Assembly (NCBI GenBank): GCA_003427395.1
Contig: BFEA01000325.1
Span: forward strand, 362,059 to 386,729
DNA from: Chara braunii
Lineage: Eukaryota; Streptophyta; Charophyceae; Charales; Characeae
Length of the DNA stretch: 24,671 nt
Reading direction: 5' to 3'
Below, one piece after another: positions 1 to 17,209 of this stretch. The notes beneath the pieces are model-generated. The model worked only from the letters and a program-made list of their open reading frames with translations, was not told where the DNA came from and ran no database searches. The position numbers and the translations under genes are program-made. Numbering within the stretch: the stretch's first letter is position 1; each line of letters opens with the position of its first letter.

Positions 1-30
1 GGGGGAGGGGAGGGAGGACCCCTCCCCCAC

Positions 31-80
31 CAACCAATCAATCAATCAATCATATCAATCAATCAATCAATCAACCAATT

Positions 81-117
<37 letters not shown>

Positions 118-158
118 ATCGATCAATCAATCAGTCAATAAAAAAACAATCAATCAAT
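31..158. repeat. (AATC)n tetranucleotide microsatellite
   Basis: An ATCA/CAAT repeat with a few interruptions (CATATC, CGATCGATC), petering out into AT-rich DNA. A short relic of the same motif recurs near 1110-1155. Confidence 0.9.
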
Positions 159-610
159 CCATATTTATTTATTTTTTTATTTAATTTATTTTTTTTCACA
201 CACCAAAAATTGCCCCCCCGAATTTTTGTTGTTTTTTTTCTTTCTTCGCACAGGCCGATAGCGGCCAACGTGCGCAGGTCGAGCGCCCGCGCCGATTTTG
301 AGCGCGCTCCTCCGCCTGGGCGTGGCTCGGCCTCGTGCAGACTCGGTCGCGCGGCCTCGGTTGCGGGCCAGCAGCCTTGGAGGTAGGCCGTGGATTGGGT
401 CGCAGGATTCGTGGCCGACGCTGCCACGTAGGTCACTTGATTCCCTTGTTCCTTTTTTTTGGCTTGGTACCGACTATCTTCGCAAGATGCTCAACAACAA
501 AGTACTCGAGGGTCATTCGTCCTCGATTAGTAGTCTAGTGCACTTTCTCACTGACTTTCAACATTTAAACGACAATTTCAACCCTTAAAATTGCCTTCTG
601 CAGCACGCAG
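159..610. other. Non-coding: AT-rich, then GC-rich stretch
   Basis: T-rich DNA to about 245 gives way to a CG-rich block (about 255-430) with many GGCC and GCGC words, as in a CpG-rich promoter-proximal region. No start codon, domain or conserved RNA could be supported. ACTATCTTCGCAAG and the following 100 bases show nothing recognisable. Confidence 0.4.
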
Positions 611-901
611 ATGGAGCTGGTTACTAACATGTTGCTCAACATTTGTCTTGGTGTCGTGCAGTTCCGTGAGCAGTTGACAAAGATGGTCCAACATTTGTTA
701 TCGTCTTTCTCCAACTTGGTCACGGGTTCTTATTGCTCCGAGTCACCGCATTCTTCATTAGCGAAGAAGGTGATCGAGATGGGAGAAAAGATAAGAGGCA
801 TGAAACGAGTGAGAATAAACGCACGCAAGCAGTTCCAGTGTGTTTGCTTCATAATAAACTCAAAAGACAATTGTAAATTTTACGGCCACACTACAAAATG
901 A
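611..901 (+). CDS. Weak hypothetical open frame, 96 codons
   Basis: An ATG-started frame of 96 codons with a non-repetitive composition; the second half is basic (VIEMGEKIRGMKRVRI). TTGCCTTCTGCAG at about 590-602 looks like a splice acceptor just upstream, so this could be an internal or terminal exon. AATAAA occurs at about 853 and near 922. No family is recognised. Length and composition do not exclude a chance frame. Confidence 0.18.
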   Translation: MELVTNMLLNICLGVVQFREQLTKMVQHLLSSFSNLVTGSYCSESPHSSLAKKVIEMGEKIRGMKRVRINARKQFQCVCFIINSKDNCKFYGHTTK

Positions 902-2548
<1,647 letters not shown>

Positions 2549-2587
2549 CTACCACTACTACTACTACTACTACTACCACTACTACGA
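2549..2587 (+). repeat. (CTA)n trinucleotide repeat
   Basis: About 12 ACT/CTA units with two CCA interruptions. It reads as poly-Val on the opposite strand. Confidence 0.9.
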
Positions 2588-2971
2588 GGGAGATAACTTA
2601 CCTGGCCATGGACAAATGCGACGGTGGACAATGCAGCGGCCGACAGATGAGTCTCCAACAGTGTACCTTGCGCCTTTTCACTTAGCGAACAAGCTGCAGA
2701 ACGTCGCCTGTACCTGGCGCCGTGGGCGTCCGAGTGCGGGCGCGCGTGGGACGAAGGGGAAAAAAAGGCCCAACTGGACTTGAGTTCAGTTTTACTATGT
2801 GAAATGACTGTGAGGGGCTGGTCGTTTTAGCTGCTCCTCACAAGGAAAAGGAGGGGGGGGGGTGCACCTGGCCGCTGTCCGAGCCAGGTTCTCAGGTGGT
2901 TTCTTGCACTTTGTGCAGCAAACCAACTAGGGAGCTGGCTCTGAGTCTGGCTAGGCTTAGGGGGATGATGC

Positions 2972-2996
2972 ATTGCTGAGGCCTAGCCTCAGCAAT
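2972..2996. repeat. Perfect 11-bp hairpin
   Basis: ATTGCTGAGGC and GCCTCAGCAAT are exactly complementary around a CTA loop. It lies about 215 bp upstream of the TATA box at 3209. Its role is unknown. Confidence 0.7.
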
Positions 2997-3208
2997 AGCA
3001 GATCAACGAGGGAATGGCTGGATAAAGCCACCCCTTATTGCACTAAGGCCAAAAAGGAAGCCAGGTCCATTTTCTATTGGATGAACCTGTTCTTTTGGAC
3101 TATGTGGGCAGATAGAGGCCTTTGATCTCAGTTGGAAATCAAGGGCCCAACCTAAGTTTGAACATTTGGCTAAGGGCTAAACCTGCTACTACCACCACCT
3201 CCCTCAAC

Positions 3209-3216
3209 TATATAAG
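3209..3216 (+). promoter_or_regulatory. TATA box of a putative transcription unit
   Basis: CTCAACTATATAAGCAGCC is a textbook plant TATA context, preceded by a pyrimidine/ACC-rich stretch. Transcription would start near 3240. The next 60 bases hold two perfect hairpins, and AATAAA follows at 4446. No long frame is downstream, so the product could be non-coding or an LTR transcript. Confidence 0.5.
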
Positions 3217-3231
3217 CAGCCATTGCCTCAG

Positions 3232-3283
3232 CTGCCTCAAACTTGTGAGGCAGTGATACTGCTCATTTGCTGGAAAGCAAATG
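3232..3283 (+). promoter_or_regulatory. Two consecutive leader hairpins
   Basis: CTGCCTCA pairs with TGAGGCAG across a 6-nt loop (3232-3253). CATTTGCT pairs with AGCAAATG across GGAA, a GNRA-type tetraloop (3264-3283). Both arms are perfect 8-mers, located where a transcript from the TATA box would begin. Confidence 0.5.
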
Positions 3284-3284
3284 C

Positions 3285-4570
3285 TGCAAGTGTTGGCTGC
3301 TGGAGTTTGAGGAGAAAAGGAAGTGTTGGCGAAGTACTTGAGGTCTGCAGGAGTAGTTGGGGGAGAGACAGGCGGCAGCCATAGCCGAGGTTGGGAGCTC
3401 ACTACCCCACCTCTGCATGGGTGCCGCGGACGGTGGGCTGCGCCAAGGTCCGGACAGTGCAGCAAGCGGCACCTTTTCTAGTAAGATTGTGTTGTCGGAC
3501 TGCTACCGCGGCATCAAGACCTTCCTCAGGGAAGGTGCTGCAGGATTAGTCGCGCGACACTGAAAGTTTTCTAACGTAAATGCGGGGAGGTGGTACCGGA
3601 CTGACGGCGTCGCGGCATCAAGGTCTCCCTAACGGGAGGTGCTGTCCGTTTGGCAGCACGACAGCGGCGATATTTTTTTTGTGAGGTTACGCTGCCAAAA
3701 TTTTGGGACAACAGTATTTTTTGGCACGACGGCGAGGTGCCAGTTTCGACGACACGGCGGGCGGCAGTCCCACTTTTAGTTTTTGACGTGCATGGTAAAG
3801 GTGGACTAATCTTTCATGGTCGAGTGGTAGTATGGACATTGGTGCACATTTGGGATTGTGCGGCAGTGGAGTGTGATCACGCGGTGGTGCCACACAGCAG
3901 CCGTGGTACCGATTTTGACGGCGCGGCGAGCGATAATTTCATTTTTTTGTGGTGCGCAGCGGTCATGATGGATTCCAAGGTGGTCTGGAGATTGGGCTAG
4001 CGCTGGTGCACGTTTGGGATCGTGCGGCAGTGGTGCTTGGACCGTCAGCGTGAAGAGATTGTGTAATGAGTGCACGCGGCAGCAACGCAGCACATGCAGT
4101 TTTTAGCCAGGGCCACCTTTATTTTTTTGCGGCGTGCGATGTGAGTTGTTTTGAGTTTTGGACCATCTGGTGATGCGAGCGATGATATGGGATTACATTG
4201 GGACCATCAAGGCTCATTTTGGGACCAGAAGGGACTGATTTGAGATCGGGACTGGGATGTTGGTGTAACTCTTGTAAGCAGACGTGGTGATTGGAGGCAA
4301 CGTGGACTTGGGTTTGGTTGGAGAGTGTCATTGGAGGACGTAGTGCAGTAGAACGGTGTTGAGACAGTTTGGGAGATTGGGACCATGTGAAAACTCATTC
4401 TTGGAAACACCCTCGTGGAGGGCTACTCCGTTTGAGTTTTGTTGAAATAAACCTCTGCTCATTCGTATACTTGGAGGAGAGACTGACCGTCGTTCATTGG
4501 AACGGGCATAAGTTGTGGTGTTGTTGGCTGTATATTGTCAACTTCAATGGCGGTTATCTTTTATTCTGAT
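3285..4570 (+). other. Probable non-coding transcribed region or LTR remnant with diverged repeats
   Basis: Two pairs of repeats are visible. GCATCAAG...GGGAGGTGCTG-type blocks lie at 3511-3541 and 3614-3644. A unit of about 168 bp runs from 3737 and again from 3905, each ending in GGTGCAC.TTTGGGAT.GTGCGGCAGTGG. The 116-codon frame at 3650-4000 falls across these repeats and is probably fortuitous. AATAAA at 4446-4451 could end the unit. No gag/pol coding sequence or primer-binding site was found, so LTR status is only a suggestion. Confidence 0.35.
4446..4451 (+). terminator. Candidate polyadenylation signal AATAAA
   Basis: GTTGAAATAAACCTCTGC lies about 1.2 kb downstream of the TATA box at 3209 on the same strand, with T/GT-rich sequence following within 100 bp. 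Confidence 0.3.
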
Positions 4571-7252
4571 TGGAATATTAAGCCTGATTAAACTTCGCTC
4601 AAGGTTAGTTGATTGACTCAAAATTTCCTTCACGTCTGTGTGAACCACACTTGCTTGACCCTGTTCGTTGAATGTTCATTAAAAAGGCAAAGGAAATGTG
4701 TGTTCGCGTGTGAATGGAAAAGTCTGACGTGAGTATAAGATTGTATTGATTTTCTTTGAACTTTTTTCTTACGCTTTGCGGTCTGTGCAGGTAGGTAGAA
4801 GGATGTTTGCGAGGGAGATTGATTATGCCTGTTGGAGAATTAAAAGAAGGATTGTCTTCTATACTTCTGATCTGCTTGCATGACAAAGCAAAGGATTCGT
4901 TGTTTTGAAAAACTTTGGTTCTACGTACATCGTGAAAACGAATTCGATTGAAATAAAGCAGATAAGGTCAAACGGATTTAGCTTTCTCTCCATGATTGAC
5001 TTTTTTATCCCGAATGACCTTATCTACCTATACCTGTCCAAATGATTATTGTAATCTATCTCCTTCAGTTTCTTTTTCATCTAAGTTACCCAAAACATAG
5101 GAGCAATGGGAATAAAAGAAACCTACTCGTGGTGAGCACAATCTTTCTCTCTAGGAAACATCCAAAGCGGGGGTTCGTATGCTTTCGAAGCCGGCCCTGT
5201 TATCGATTTGGAGTGAACCCGACTCGTTGGGGGTGGTACTTTGCCGACTCGGTAGTGACGGCCCAGCCTCTGAGATTCGGGTCTTCAAGCTCGAGCGAGG
5301 GAAGGAGTATCCACAGACCGCTTCCTAGAGGGTTGAGGGTGTGACGACACAGAGTTGACCAACCCTCGTCGAGCCCTGGGCGACGAGGGGACTGGATTAA
5401 TATCCTTGCGGGGGGTCACCTTAGGTGTCACCGTTAGAATTAAAAATCGGAGATTTCAGCTCGTAAGAAGGAGTGCGTAATAAAGGTAATGGTTCTCTTT
5501 GAGCAATGATAACAACTGCAGTTTTGTTTTAGGTAACTAGATGATGCAGATGAATATTTCATCATTCGAGGAATCAGAAATAGTAATTATAGTCCAGAAG
5601 GACAAAGCAACCAATAAAATTTTTATTTGTTAGTTAATACTTTTCTCCAAACAAACTACATACGATACGAAGGTGTGGTCCAACCGAAAGTTCAAACTTC
5701 GGCCATGAGCCAAATCACTTGTTGATCTTCATGGTAGGAGTGAAATTTACTTGCAGAAGTCGTTCCGACAGGATTTAGTAGGTGTCCACAGACCCAACCG
5801 TAAGTCAAAGGTTAGGTTGTCTTTTCCTAACTTTTTGTTAATATCGAGCGTCCGCCTCGGAAGCGGCGGTATAAAAGTCTCTTTAGTCATATAGACCGGA
5901 AATAATAATTTTGGCAGTCCATCTCATCCAGTAAAAATCTTATCTTGTGCGATTTGATAAAAATATATTGATTTTATTTGTTTTGTGATAAAGAGACTAG
6001 AATTATATTGTAGGTTTCACGTTTGGTTGAGACCGTCCTAGTGGACCTACGTTCGTTTCGCACTTAGGAGATCAGCGCCCTAGGGAACGGACAGCGTTGG
6101 AGTCCATTTGGCGTTAACCAAGTGTACCTATACTCCAGCGAACGAGCAAACGCCCTCGACTGCCCTGCCTCTGCAATTGCATGTTAAAGTTTTCGCACGT
6201 GGGATAGTACCTCAGTACGGATACGCCCCTGAGGGTGCTGACAACCCCTCAGGGAAGGCAAGATGTGCCCTGCGAAAACCTATTATGTCGTAGGGGGCCT
6301 TCGGATGTACAGCTGGCGCACCCGGCTAGAGCGACGAAGGGACGACCCAACCTCGACCGTTTCGACAGTCCTCGGAGTTAATTTGCGTCGTTCCGTAAGT
6401 TGTCTCAAGTCTTTTTTAATAAATATATTTGTTTTGTTTTGTTTCAACTCCTACGTGACATGATCGAGAATGCTCCCACGCTTTGCAAAAAAGTGGGAAC
6501 CGATGCGCTCGACACCGGTACTGTATGAATATGGTATGGGACATTGGGACAAAATTCCCCCACAAAACAAAAGAAGGAGAGTAGTGGAGCGAGGACCTTA
6601 GGCAGTTAGGTAGTGGGACGTAAAACGGCGAGGGGATGCAGAAGTGTAAGTTCAAACAAACCCTGAAAATTTCAAATGAAACGGGTACCTCGTAAAAACA
6701 GCATGGCGACCACAATCACACTGTTGCCATGCCACTACGTAACTTCGAGAGAGAATAACACAGAACAGCAAAAAAGAAGAAAAGAAAAAAAAAAAGTGTG
6801 ATTTTAAAATGGATAGGGCGTCGTTAGTCACTCCTCAGGGACGCGAAATCTCCAAGGAATTGTTCGTTCCACCTATCCTCGGGGATGCAGTCCGAAAAAG
6901 AAAGTGAAAACGCTCGTAAGGAAATTCCTTGGGCAATAGGAATTTCCTTCCTTGTGCACAAGGACTCCAGTTTCACGGAGAGGAGAGGGCACACCGGTAG
7001 ATAGACGTTACAGCCGAAAATCTGGATTGTGGCGTCACCCCATTGGCTGAAGGCCTGAAGGACAACTGATTTGTTTGTTCTTTTCCTTTCTTTTTCTGAC
7101 ATAGGTCTTAGGAAATGTCATCGGCTACGTCCCCGAGGACAGGTGGAACGAAGGGGCCAAATTTCCGTAGTCCAAGGATTTCAATAGGAGTGTCCAAGGA
7201 CGCCCATAGTCATAGTTGCCGAATAGAGAATTTATGATAACTGCCATTATTA
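4571..7252. other. Non-coding stretch with short hairpins
   Basis: No gene can be supported. CCCTCGTCG/CGACGAGGG form a 9-bp hairpin at 5363-5389. CCCTGAGGG/CCCTCAGGG form another at 6227-6254. GAGAGTAGTGGAGCGAGG near 6576 matches the terminal motif of the elements at 21-23 kb and may be a fragment of one. The frames between 4605 and 7102 are short and have no domain. Confidence 0.4.
5870..5877 (+). promoter_or_regulatory. Possible TATA box
   Basis: GGTATAAAAGTC follows a GC-rich CCGCCTCGGAAGCGGCGG block, a good TATA core. No coding sequence or splice site downstream confirms a gene. Confidence 0.25.
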
Positions 7253-7419
7253 CTGTCTATACCCGAATAGAACGCCTGGTCATTGGGGTTGCATATGGGG
7301 CTACTTGCTGTCTAGGTACAGCTGTGCATTCTATTCCCGGTCATTGGGGTTGCATATGGGGCTACTTGCTGCCTAGGTACAGCTGTGATAACCAGGTGCA
7401 CGGTTCTATTCGTAGACAG
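7253..7419. mobile_element. Inverted-repeat element with internal 61-bp direct repeat
   Basis: CTGTCTATACCCGAATAGAA at the left is complementary, apart from a small gap, to GGTTCTATTCGTAGACAG at the right. Inside, a unit starting GGTCATTGGGGTTGCATATG occurs at 7278 and 7339 with one difference in about 48 bases. The terminus CCCGAATAGAACG...GTCATT parallels CCCGAATACAACG...GTCATT of the foldbacks at 16.3, 18.6 and 18.9 kb, so it is probably a relative. No coding capacity. Confidence 0.6.
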
Positions 7420-7989
7420 ATGCTGGCTCTGTGAAGTAAATGTGTGTGTGCCTGTAATATCAGCCACATGGCCATGGGCTCGACTCGCGATGTGGTACCT
7501 AGAGGTGGGTAGGATTCCAATAGGCTATCCAGGATAACCAAATAGGGGACAACTGAGGGTAGACTGCTACGCCGGGCATCGAACCTCTATGACAACCTGG
7601 GCTAAGGGGTTTCCAGTGTATGGGGACAGCAGTGTACATTGGGCCCCTTTTAATATAAAAAAAAAAAAAAAACCAATGCACAGATTCGACCAGCAAGCAT
7701 CTTTTCAGTGTTCAATGATTTTTTAATGAGATGCTGGACCCCGTTTCCACGACTGTGGGGAAAAAAGAAAAAAAAAAAAAAAAAAAAAAACACCACCACT
7801 ACCTCCGACCCTGTTTTAACCGACCACCTCGCACCGAGTTTTGCCGAGCCAGGGTCCCATTGTATTTTCTTTCCTGGTACTCGCAGCAATTACATCCAAA
7901 AAAAAGAGGGGGAAGGGGGGAGGGGAGGGGGGAAGGGGGGAGGGAAGAAAAAGTGGAAAAAAAGAAGAAAAAGGAACTTCCGCCGTCAT
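7420..7989. other. Low-complexity stretch with poly-A and GGGGA tracts
   Basis: It contains A17 at about 7661, A20 near 7772 and a GGGGA/GGAAG purine block at 7907-7975. The open frames are homopolymer artefacts. Confidence 0.6.
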
Positions 7990-8570
7990 AGCCATCAGAT
8001 GCATTCTACGGTGTGCTGGTGAGACTGTGCCGTCGGTGAGGGCATCAATCCCATGACCAAGAAAAGAAGAACAGAAAAAAAAAAAAAAAATCCTTTCTGC
8101 TTTGATCGCGGTCCGATACAGGACAGCTACAGCACCAATTTGAGTACGAGGTGAGTGGGGCGCGTGGAATCCGCCCTGCCTCGCTGGCAGGGGACCAAAA
8201 GATAGGAAAAAAAAGAAAAAGAAAGAAAAAGGCAAGAGCAATCACGTTTCGCAGATGCTGGCCGGATACATTCTGCGGGCGGTTTGAGACTGTGCCCTCA
8301 GAGAGGGCGTCTGAACGATGACCATGAAACGAAGAAGGAAAAAAATAAATAAACCTCCCTTATGTCGTGATCGAGGTCCGATACAGGACGCTACTGTGCT
8401 TGTGTGAGTTTGAGGTGACTGAGGCAGTTTCCTGCCCCGCGTGGAATCCGCGCTGCCTGTCTGGCAGGGCACCAAAACCGAAGAACAGGAAAGAAACGCA
8501 AAACGGAAACAACGCACTCACGTGCCGCACACATTGGCCAGGTACATTCCTCAAAGCACTGGTGTCACTT
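7990..8570 (+). repeat. Tandem repeat of about 270 bp, two-plus diverged copies
   Basis: GAGACTGTGCC recurs at 8021 and 8286, GTCCGATACAGGAC near 8110 and 8376, and CGCGTGGAATCCG with CTGGCAGGG near 8161 and 8438. GCAGATGCTGGCCGGATACATTC-like blocks occur at about 8253 and 8528. The copies are separated by A-rich inserts of different lengths. The function is unknown. Confidence 0.65.
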
Positions 8571-8728
8571 CTACCTGCAGGAGGGCCTTCCGCGACGCGG
8601 ATGTATTCACAATGCTTTGTTTTTCGTTTTCTTCCTGCCTCAGCGTGGGCCTGTAGGGTCCAAATGTTTCCTTTTTTCCCCCTTTCTACCCGACCCTCCC
8701 CCAGACCCCCGAAAAATGCGGTGTGACG

Positions 8729-9100
8729 CTAGGCTACCAGAGTGGCCCGGGTCCACTTGCCCCGGCTGGGCCAAAAAGAAAAAAAAAAAAAAAAGCCCGG
8801 GTCCACTTGCCCCGGCTGGGCCGAAAAAATAATAATCACAATAATAAAAAAGAAAAAGAAAAAAGAAAATAAAAATTATTTTTTAATTCAATTTGGTAAA
8901 GAATTGAGATGCGACGCTGAAAAAAAAAAAGAAGAAAAGAAAAAAGGTTGTTCAGTTTACTTTCCCGCATAACATACCTTTTTTCTCAGATTTTCTGGAT
9001 TTGTTTTTGTATTTTTTTTGGCTGGGACCTTCCCTAGTCATTACACGGCCGGGCCGCCCGGGAAAATAGGGTGACCCGGGCGGCCCGGCTGGTAGACTAG
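8729..9100. mobile_element. Inverted-repeat element with CTAG ends
   Basis: CTAGGCTACCAG...GCCCGGGTCCAC at the left is complementary to GTGACCCGGGC...CTGGTAGACTAG at the right. The left end carries an exact 28-bp duplication (8745-8772 and 8795-8822, starting GCCCGGGTCCACTTGCCCC). The interior is A/T homopolymer-rich and has no gene. I take it for a non-autonomous element or foldback. Confidence 0.5.
9048..9089. repeat. Perfect 15-bp GC-only hairpin
   Basis: GCCGGGCCGCCCGGG and CCCGGGCGGCCCGGC are exactly complementary around a 12-nt loop. It forms the right end of the 8729-9100 element and would be a very stable cruciform or RNA stem. Confidence 0.75.
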
Positions 9101-9479
9101 GTGTGACGTATATTCCCGTTTTTTTTTTTTTTTTTTTACATATATTCCCGCTTTTCCCAACAAAGAAAAGTAGTGGTGAAGGAAAAAAAAAGAAAAGAAA
9201 GAGGGGTAGTTTACAGGTGTTTCTTCTTCTTTTTTTTTCTTTTTCCGCCCTCCTTGTGATGACAAGGTCTTTTCCAAAAACATAAAAGAGTACTACAGTA
9301 GCAGTCTTTTTAAGTTTTTACCCGAATACAGCGCCCAGCCATTCTGGCTGTATCTGGGCTGCATTCAGTCAAGATACAGCGATAATGATAAGACATTCTA
9401 TTACCCGCAGGTGAAGACCGTAGTAGGCGCGTGCTCTTGTGAGATATAGACAAGTTCATCATTCAAAAGATGATAGGAA
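9101..9479. other. Poly-T/poly-A stretch with a decayed CCCGAATACA element
   Basis: T-runs and A-runs fill 9119-9250. From 9320, CCCGAATACAGCG...GGCTGTATCTGG resembles the left arm of the foldback family, and GATACAGCGATAATGA (about 9373) resembles its right arm. The right terminus is not conserved, so this is a degenerate copy at best. Confidence 0.35.
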
Positions 9480-9635
9480 CAGATCCCACTGGCAAAGAGG
9501 ATTGCAATAAGTGGCTGAATCTGGACGTGTTCCACACAGATGCAGAAAAGCAGTGCAATCACAATTGTTTGCACCTCCCCGCAAACACGGCCAGATTTAG
9601 AGGCTTATCCCAATCCTCTTTACCGGTGGGATCTG
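9480..9635. mobile_element. MITE-like element, 25-bp inverted ends
   Basis: CAGATCCCACTGGCAAAGAG plus GATTG at the left matches the reverse complement of the right end at 23 of 25 positions. The interior includes GCTGAATCTGGACGTGTT, which resembles the 46-bp repeat at 18107-18238 (GCCTGAACCTGGACGTGTT). The element is 156 bp, without coding capacity. Confidence 0.65.
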
Positions 9636-10006
9636 GCCCCAATACGTATTGGATTCAGTAGCAGCTCGGGCGTCACTTCTTCAGGTACCAGGCCCGACCT
9701 TCAATTTCGCGTCAAATAGCTAAGAACCCTTCAATTGGCCTTTTTTTTTTTTTTTTTTTTTTTAAACACGCACACACATATGCCCCATCTACTGGGGGGC
9801 GAACCGTTCAATTTTGATGCTTTATAAGATATAACTTGTCTTTAGGGTAAGAAAAAAAACATACATATATGTAATTTAAGTCATAATTGAAAAACGTTGC
9901 ATCCAGGGTTGCCGGCGTTCGGGACGGGCCGAACGCCCGAACCCGAACGCCCGAACGTTTGGGACCCCCTCTCGACGAGTTCGGACGTTCGGCCGAACGC
10001 GGAACC
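9636..10006. other. Non-coding stretch ending in CCGAACG-rich DNA
   Basis: A T22 run lies near 9741. From 9910 to the gap the words CCGAACG and CGTTCGG repeat, with CGTTCGGCCGAACG forming a perfect 14-bp palindrome at 9986-9999. Self-complementary repeats here may have caused the assembly gap. Confidence 0.5.
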
Positions 10007-10827
10007 NNNNNNNNNNNNNNNNNNNNNNNNNNNNNNNNNNNNNNNNNNNNNNNNNNNNNNNNNNNNNNNNNNNNNNNNNNNNNNNNNNNNNNNNNNNNNN
10101 NNNNNNNNNNNNNNNNNNNNNNNNNNNNNNNNNNNNNNNNNNNNNNNNNNNNNNNNNNNNNNNNNNNNNNNNNNNNNNNNNNNNNNNNNNNNNNNNNNNN
10201 NNNNNNNNNNNNNNNNNNNNNNNNNNNNNNNNNNNNNNNNNNNNNNNNNNNNNNNNNNNNNNNNNNNNNNNNNNNNNNNNNNNNNNNNNNNNNNNNNNNN
10301 NNNNNNNNNNNNNNNNNNNNNNNNNNNNNNNNNNNNNNNNNNNNNNNNNNNNNNNNNNNNNNNNNNNNNNNNNNNNNNNNNNNNNNNNNNNNNNNNNNNN
10401 NNNNNNNNNNNNNNNNNNNNNNNNNNNNNNNNNNNNNNNNNNNNNNNNNNNNNNNNNNNNNNNNNNNNNNNNNNNNNNNNNNNNNNNNNNNNNNNNNNNN
10501 NNNNNNNNNNNNNNNNNNNNNNNNNNNNNNNNNNNNNNNNNNNNNNNNNNNNNNNNNNNNNNNNNNNNNNNNNNNNNNNNNNNNNNNNNNNNNNNNNNNN
10601 NNNNNNNNNNNNNNNNNNNNNNNNNNNNNNNNNNNNNNNNNNNNNNNNNNNNNNNNNNNNNNNNNNNNNNNNNNNNNNNNNNNNNNNNNNNNNNNNNNNN
10701 NNNNNNNNNNNNNNNNNNNNNNNNNNNNNNNNNNNNNNNNNNNNNNNNNNNNNNNNNNNNNNNNNNNNNNNNNNNNNNNNNNNNNNNNNNNNNNNNNNNN
10801 NNNNNNNNNNNNNNNNNNNNNNNNNNN
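10007..10827. other. Assembly gap (N)
   Basis: 821 undetermined bases. CCGAACG-rich DNA lies on the left and an (AC)n tract followed by A-runs and (CCCA)n on the right. Any frame reported through here is an artefact. Confidence 1.
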
Positions 10828-11922
10828 ACACACACACACACGCAAAAAAAAAAAACAAAAAAAAACACCCACCCACCCACACTCTCAGTGCATCTCTGCA
10901 AGCGCACATGCAGTGGGAATTTCGATCAAGGCACGATACTTTGGCGGGAATGCACATTAGCTACTTGTACGAGACACCCATCCATCGCAGTGACAATGGT
11001 GAAGATGATCATGTCCACGGGAAAGACACCAAACTCCGTAAGGATTCCGGAGGCAAGACACGGTCTAAGACTTCTCTAAGACTTCCACCAGATCGTTCTG
11101 GCCTTGCTTACAATTAACCTCTTCTCCTTTCTCTTGTGATCGATCTAACGGATTCTAACCTATATCCTCCTCTCTCTTGCAATTGATCAAACCTATTCTC
11201 CTCTCCCTTGCAATTCCTATTACCTTCGTCAGCCCTTCGTTGCAACCAATCTAAGGGGGTTAACAGTACTCACAACAGCACTATCTTAAATGCATTTCAC
11301 TGCAATTACGGGCGGATGAGGATATGCATCTGACTGCAATGACGTCAACAGATGAATCGAAAAAGTCCTAGTGTGACTTGCATGATGGATTCCAAGTTCT
11401 AACTCGTAACACCTTTCGCACTTCCTTCCTCACACCCCTTCTTTCCCCTCTCCTCCACGATCCCGATCCCAACCTTCACATTCACAATAACATAGAAACA
11501 TAGACGAGCAGGGGTCCCAAAAAAGTCCATCGAGCCCAAAATTGTTTCAGTACTTAAACAGTGATCGAGCCCAAGATTGTCAATCCATCCCCAACTCACG
11601 ACAGCCTGTTTTTTTCACCCCCGCTGTCACCCCTTGAAGAACGGGACAAAAACACCGCCTATCACAACAAACATGGAAGCAACTAGGAAAAAAAGAGAAA
11701 AAAAAACATTTAAAGACATAAGAAAAGAAAAGAGACTCGCAATGATAATCCAAAAAAAAATCTGTCATGCTTTTCTGCTTGTCGCCCTGCGATGCACACT
11801 ACTCCGCAGCTTCTTTTTTTTTTTTTTTGCCCCTGCATTTCATCTCGGAGAAAGTATGCCTACCTTCCTAAGTACTCAAGACTAATGGGATCACACACAC
11901 ACACACACACGCAGAGAGCGAG

Positions 11923-11958
<36 letters not shown>

Positions 11959-12233
11959 GTCACCAGTAACATGGCTTCAAGTGGTAAAAAAAAGCGTCAG
12001 AACTGCACGTGTCCTCTTCATCGGCACGAATATTAATTTCCATCACCCTCCCCCTCCCTATCCTCTCAGATGGAATCGTCAAAACTAGTACGCGAACACA
12101 CGCCGCAACTATAAATATCATCGTTGACTATGTTGACTCTGTTGACAAAACATCCGCGCGCTGGTTCGATGCATCTTCCGAGAAACTCAAATTCCCTTCA
12201 AGTTCTGAGTCAATTCCAGTTAGTTAAGCACCT
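10828..12233. other. Non-coding flank with simple repeats
   Basis: (AC)n to 10845 is followed by A-runs and (CCCA)n. At 11115-11215 a degenerate unit of about 40 bp (AACCT...CTCCTCTC..TTGCAATTGATC) repeats about three times. ATCGAGCCCAA.ATTGT occurs at about 11528 and 11563. (CA)n then (GA)n fills 11892-11955. The lectin 3' UTR should lie in the last few hundred bases (minus strand), but I see no canonical poly(A) signal. Confidence 0.4.

Positions 12234-17209
<4,976 letters not shown>

Noticed and set aside
3650-4000. A 116-codon frame as a protein gene
   Set aside because: It runs over a diverged 168-bp tandem repeat and shows no domain or start context.
7556-7625. Minus-strand TAGCCCAGGTTG...GGTTCGATGCCC, resembling RNA polymerase III A and B boxes of a tRNA or SINE
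   Set aside because: The boxes are only about 15 nt apart, the T-arm does not pair, and no tRNA fold or A-tail accompanies it.
9808-11117. Long open frames of 343-406 codons on both strands
   Set aside because: They are almost wholly made of undetermined bases in the assembly gap.
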